This document shows positions 33,066 to 33,163 of a stretch of 33,163 nucleotides of DNA, piece by piece. The stretch's first letter is position 1. Each line of letters starts with the position of its first letter. The notes beneath the pieces were generated by a model. The model saw only the letters and a list, made by a program, of their open reading frames with translations, searched no databases and was not told where the DNA came from. Source of the stretch: Betaproteobacteria bacterium. Its GTDB lineage: Bacteria > Pseudomonadota > Gammaproteobacteria > Burkholderiales > Rhodocyclaceae. The stretch covers positions 1 through 33,163 of the forward strand of contig VEPA01000013.1 in the NCBI GenBank assembly GCA_012026675.1, in the 5' to 3' direction. A program made the position numbers and the translations under genes.

Positions 33066-33163
33066 TTATTCGATGACCTTGGCCACGACACCGGCGCCGA
33101 CGGTACGACCGCCTTCACGGATGGCGAAACGCAGACCTTCTTCCATCGCGATCGGGGCGATCA
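33066..33163 (-). CDS. tuf: Elongation factor Tu, C-terminal end (runs off the window)
   Basis: The last 31 complete codons on the minus strand read [20 protein letters not shown], then [11 protein letters not shown] and a TAA at 33068..33066, the standard C-terminus of EF-Tu. EF-Tu carries aminoacyl-tRNA to the ribosome. The GTPase domain lies outside the window. Its place directly before rpsJ is the usual one in proteobacteria. Confidence 0.95.
   Translation of the reverse strand, partial: IAPIAMEEGLRFAIREGGRTVGAGVVAKVIE

Noticed and set aside
1-33163. CRISPR arrays, tRNA or rRNA genes, insertion sequences with transposase
   Set aside because: No regularly spaced repeats, no cloverleaf with conserved TTC-type arm, no rRNA motif and no transposase or integrase frame were seen on reading both strands.

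Overview
The window is a high-GC stretch of a proteobacterial chromosome, most probably a betaproteobacterium of the Rhodocyclales type. That assignment is an inference from three things: a cysB / TauE-SafE / cysI-DUF934-cysHDN block, a four-cysteine ribosomal protein S4, and an uninterrupted S10-spc-alpha ribosomal super-cluster next to tuf. No rRNA, tRNA, CRISPR array, transposase or integrase is visible.

Layout. 1-5348 (minus strand): the N-terminus of glyA, a histidine-phosphatase gene, and a complete branched-chain amino-acid ABC transporter (livF-livG-livM-livH-livK read from low to high coordinate; transcription starts at livK). 5515-8236: a divergent pair, a class I methyltransferase (minus) and a membrane-anchored spermidine-synthase-like protein (plus). 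8237-9171: an accessory island holding one GFA-family gene that has the anatomy of an integron gene cassette (GTTAGGC core sites at both ends, attC-like hairpin after the stop codon) with no integrase nearby, inside a pair of 22-bp near-identical inverted repeats. 9172-11489: pmbA (minus) divergent from darP/yjgA (plus), then a small TIGR02647-like protein (minus). 11601-18629: cysB (minus) divergent from a tightly packed sulfate-assimilation operon (tauE/safE-like permease, cysI, DUF934, cysH, cysD, cysN), closed by a bidirectional terminator at 18651-18680. 18695-33163 (minus): rplQ, rpoA, rpsD, rpsK, rpsM / rpmJ, infA, secY, rplO, rpmD, rpsE, rplR, rplF, rpsH, rpsN, rplE, rplX, rplN / rpsQ, rpmC, rplP, rpsC, rplV, rpsS, rplB, rplW, rplD, rplC, rpsJ, and the C-terminus of tuf.

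How the parts work together. CysDN makes APS. CysH carries the Cys-Cys and Cys-X2-Cys motifs of the [4Fe-4S] APS-reductase type, so APS can go directly to sulfite without a CysC kinase, and none is present or fused to CysN. CysI then makes sulfide. CysB, divergent from the operon, is the expected regulator. In the ribosomal cluster, good sigma70-like promoters can be read just before rpsJ, before rplN (with a structured leader of about 108 nt) and before rpsM (its -35 overlaps the rpmJ stop codon), which divides the block into S10, spc and alpha units.

Most unusual observations: (1) the solitary integron-type cassette at 8389-8925; (2) rpsD has no stop codon at its usual end and reads on for 26 codons through a perfect 12-bp hairpin into the start of rpoA; (3) the structured rplN leader; (4) a long, charged C-terminal tail on S3. 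No entirely new multi-gene system is evident; the accessory island at 8237-9171 is the best candidate for something undescribed.
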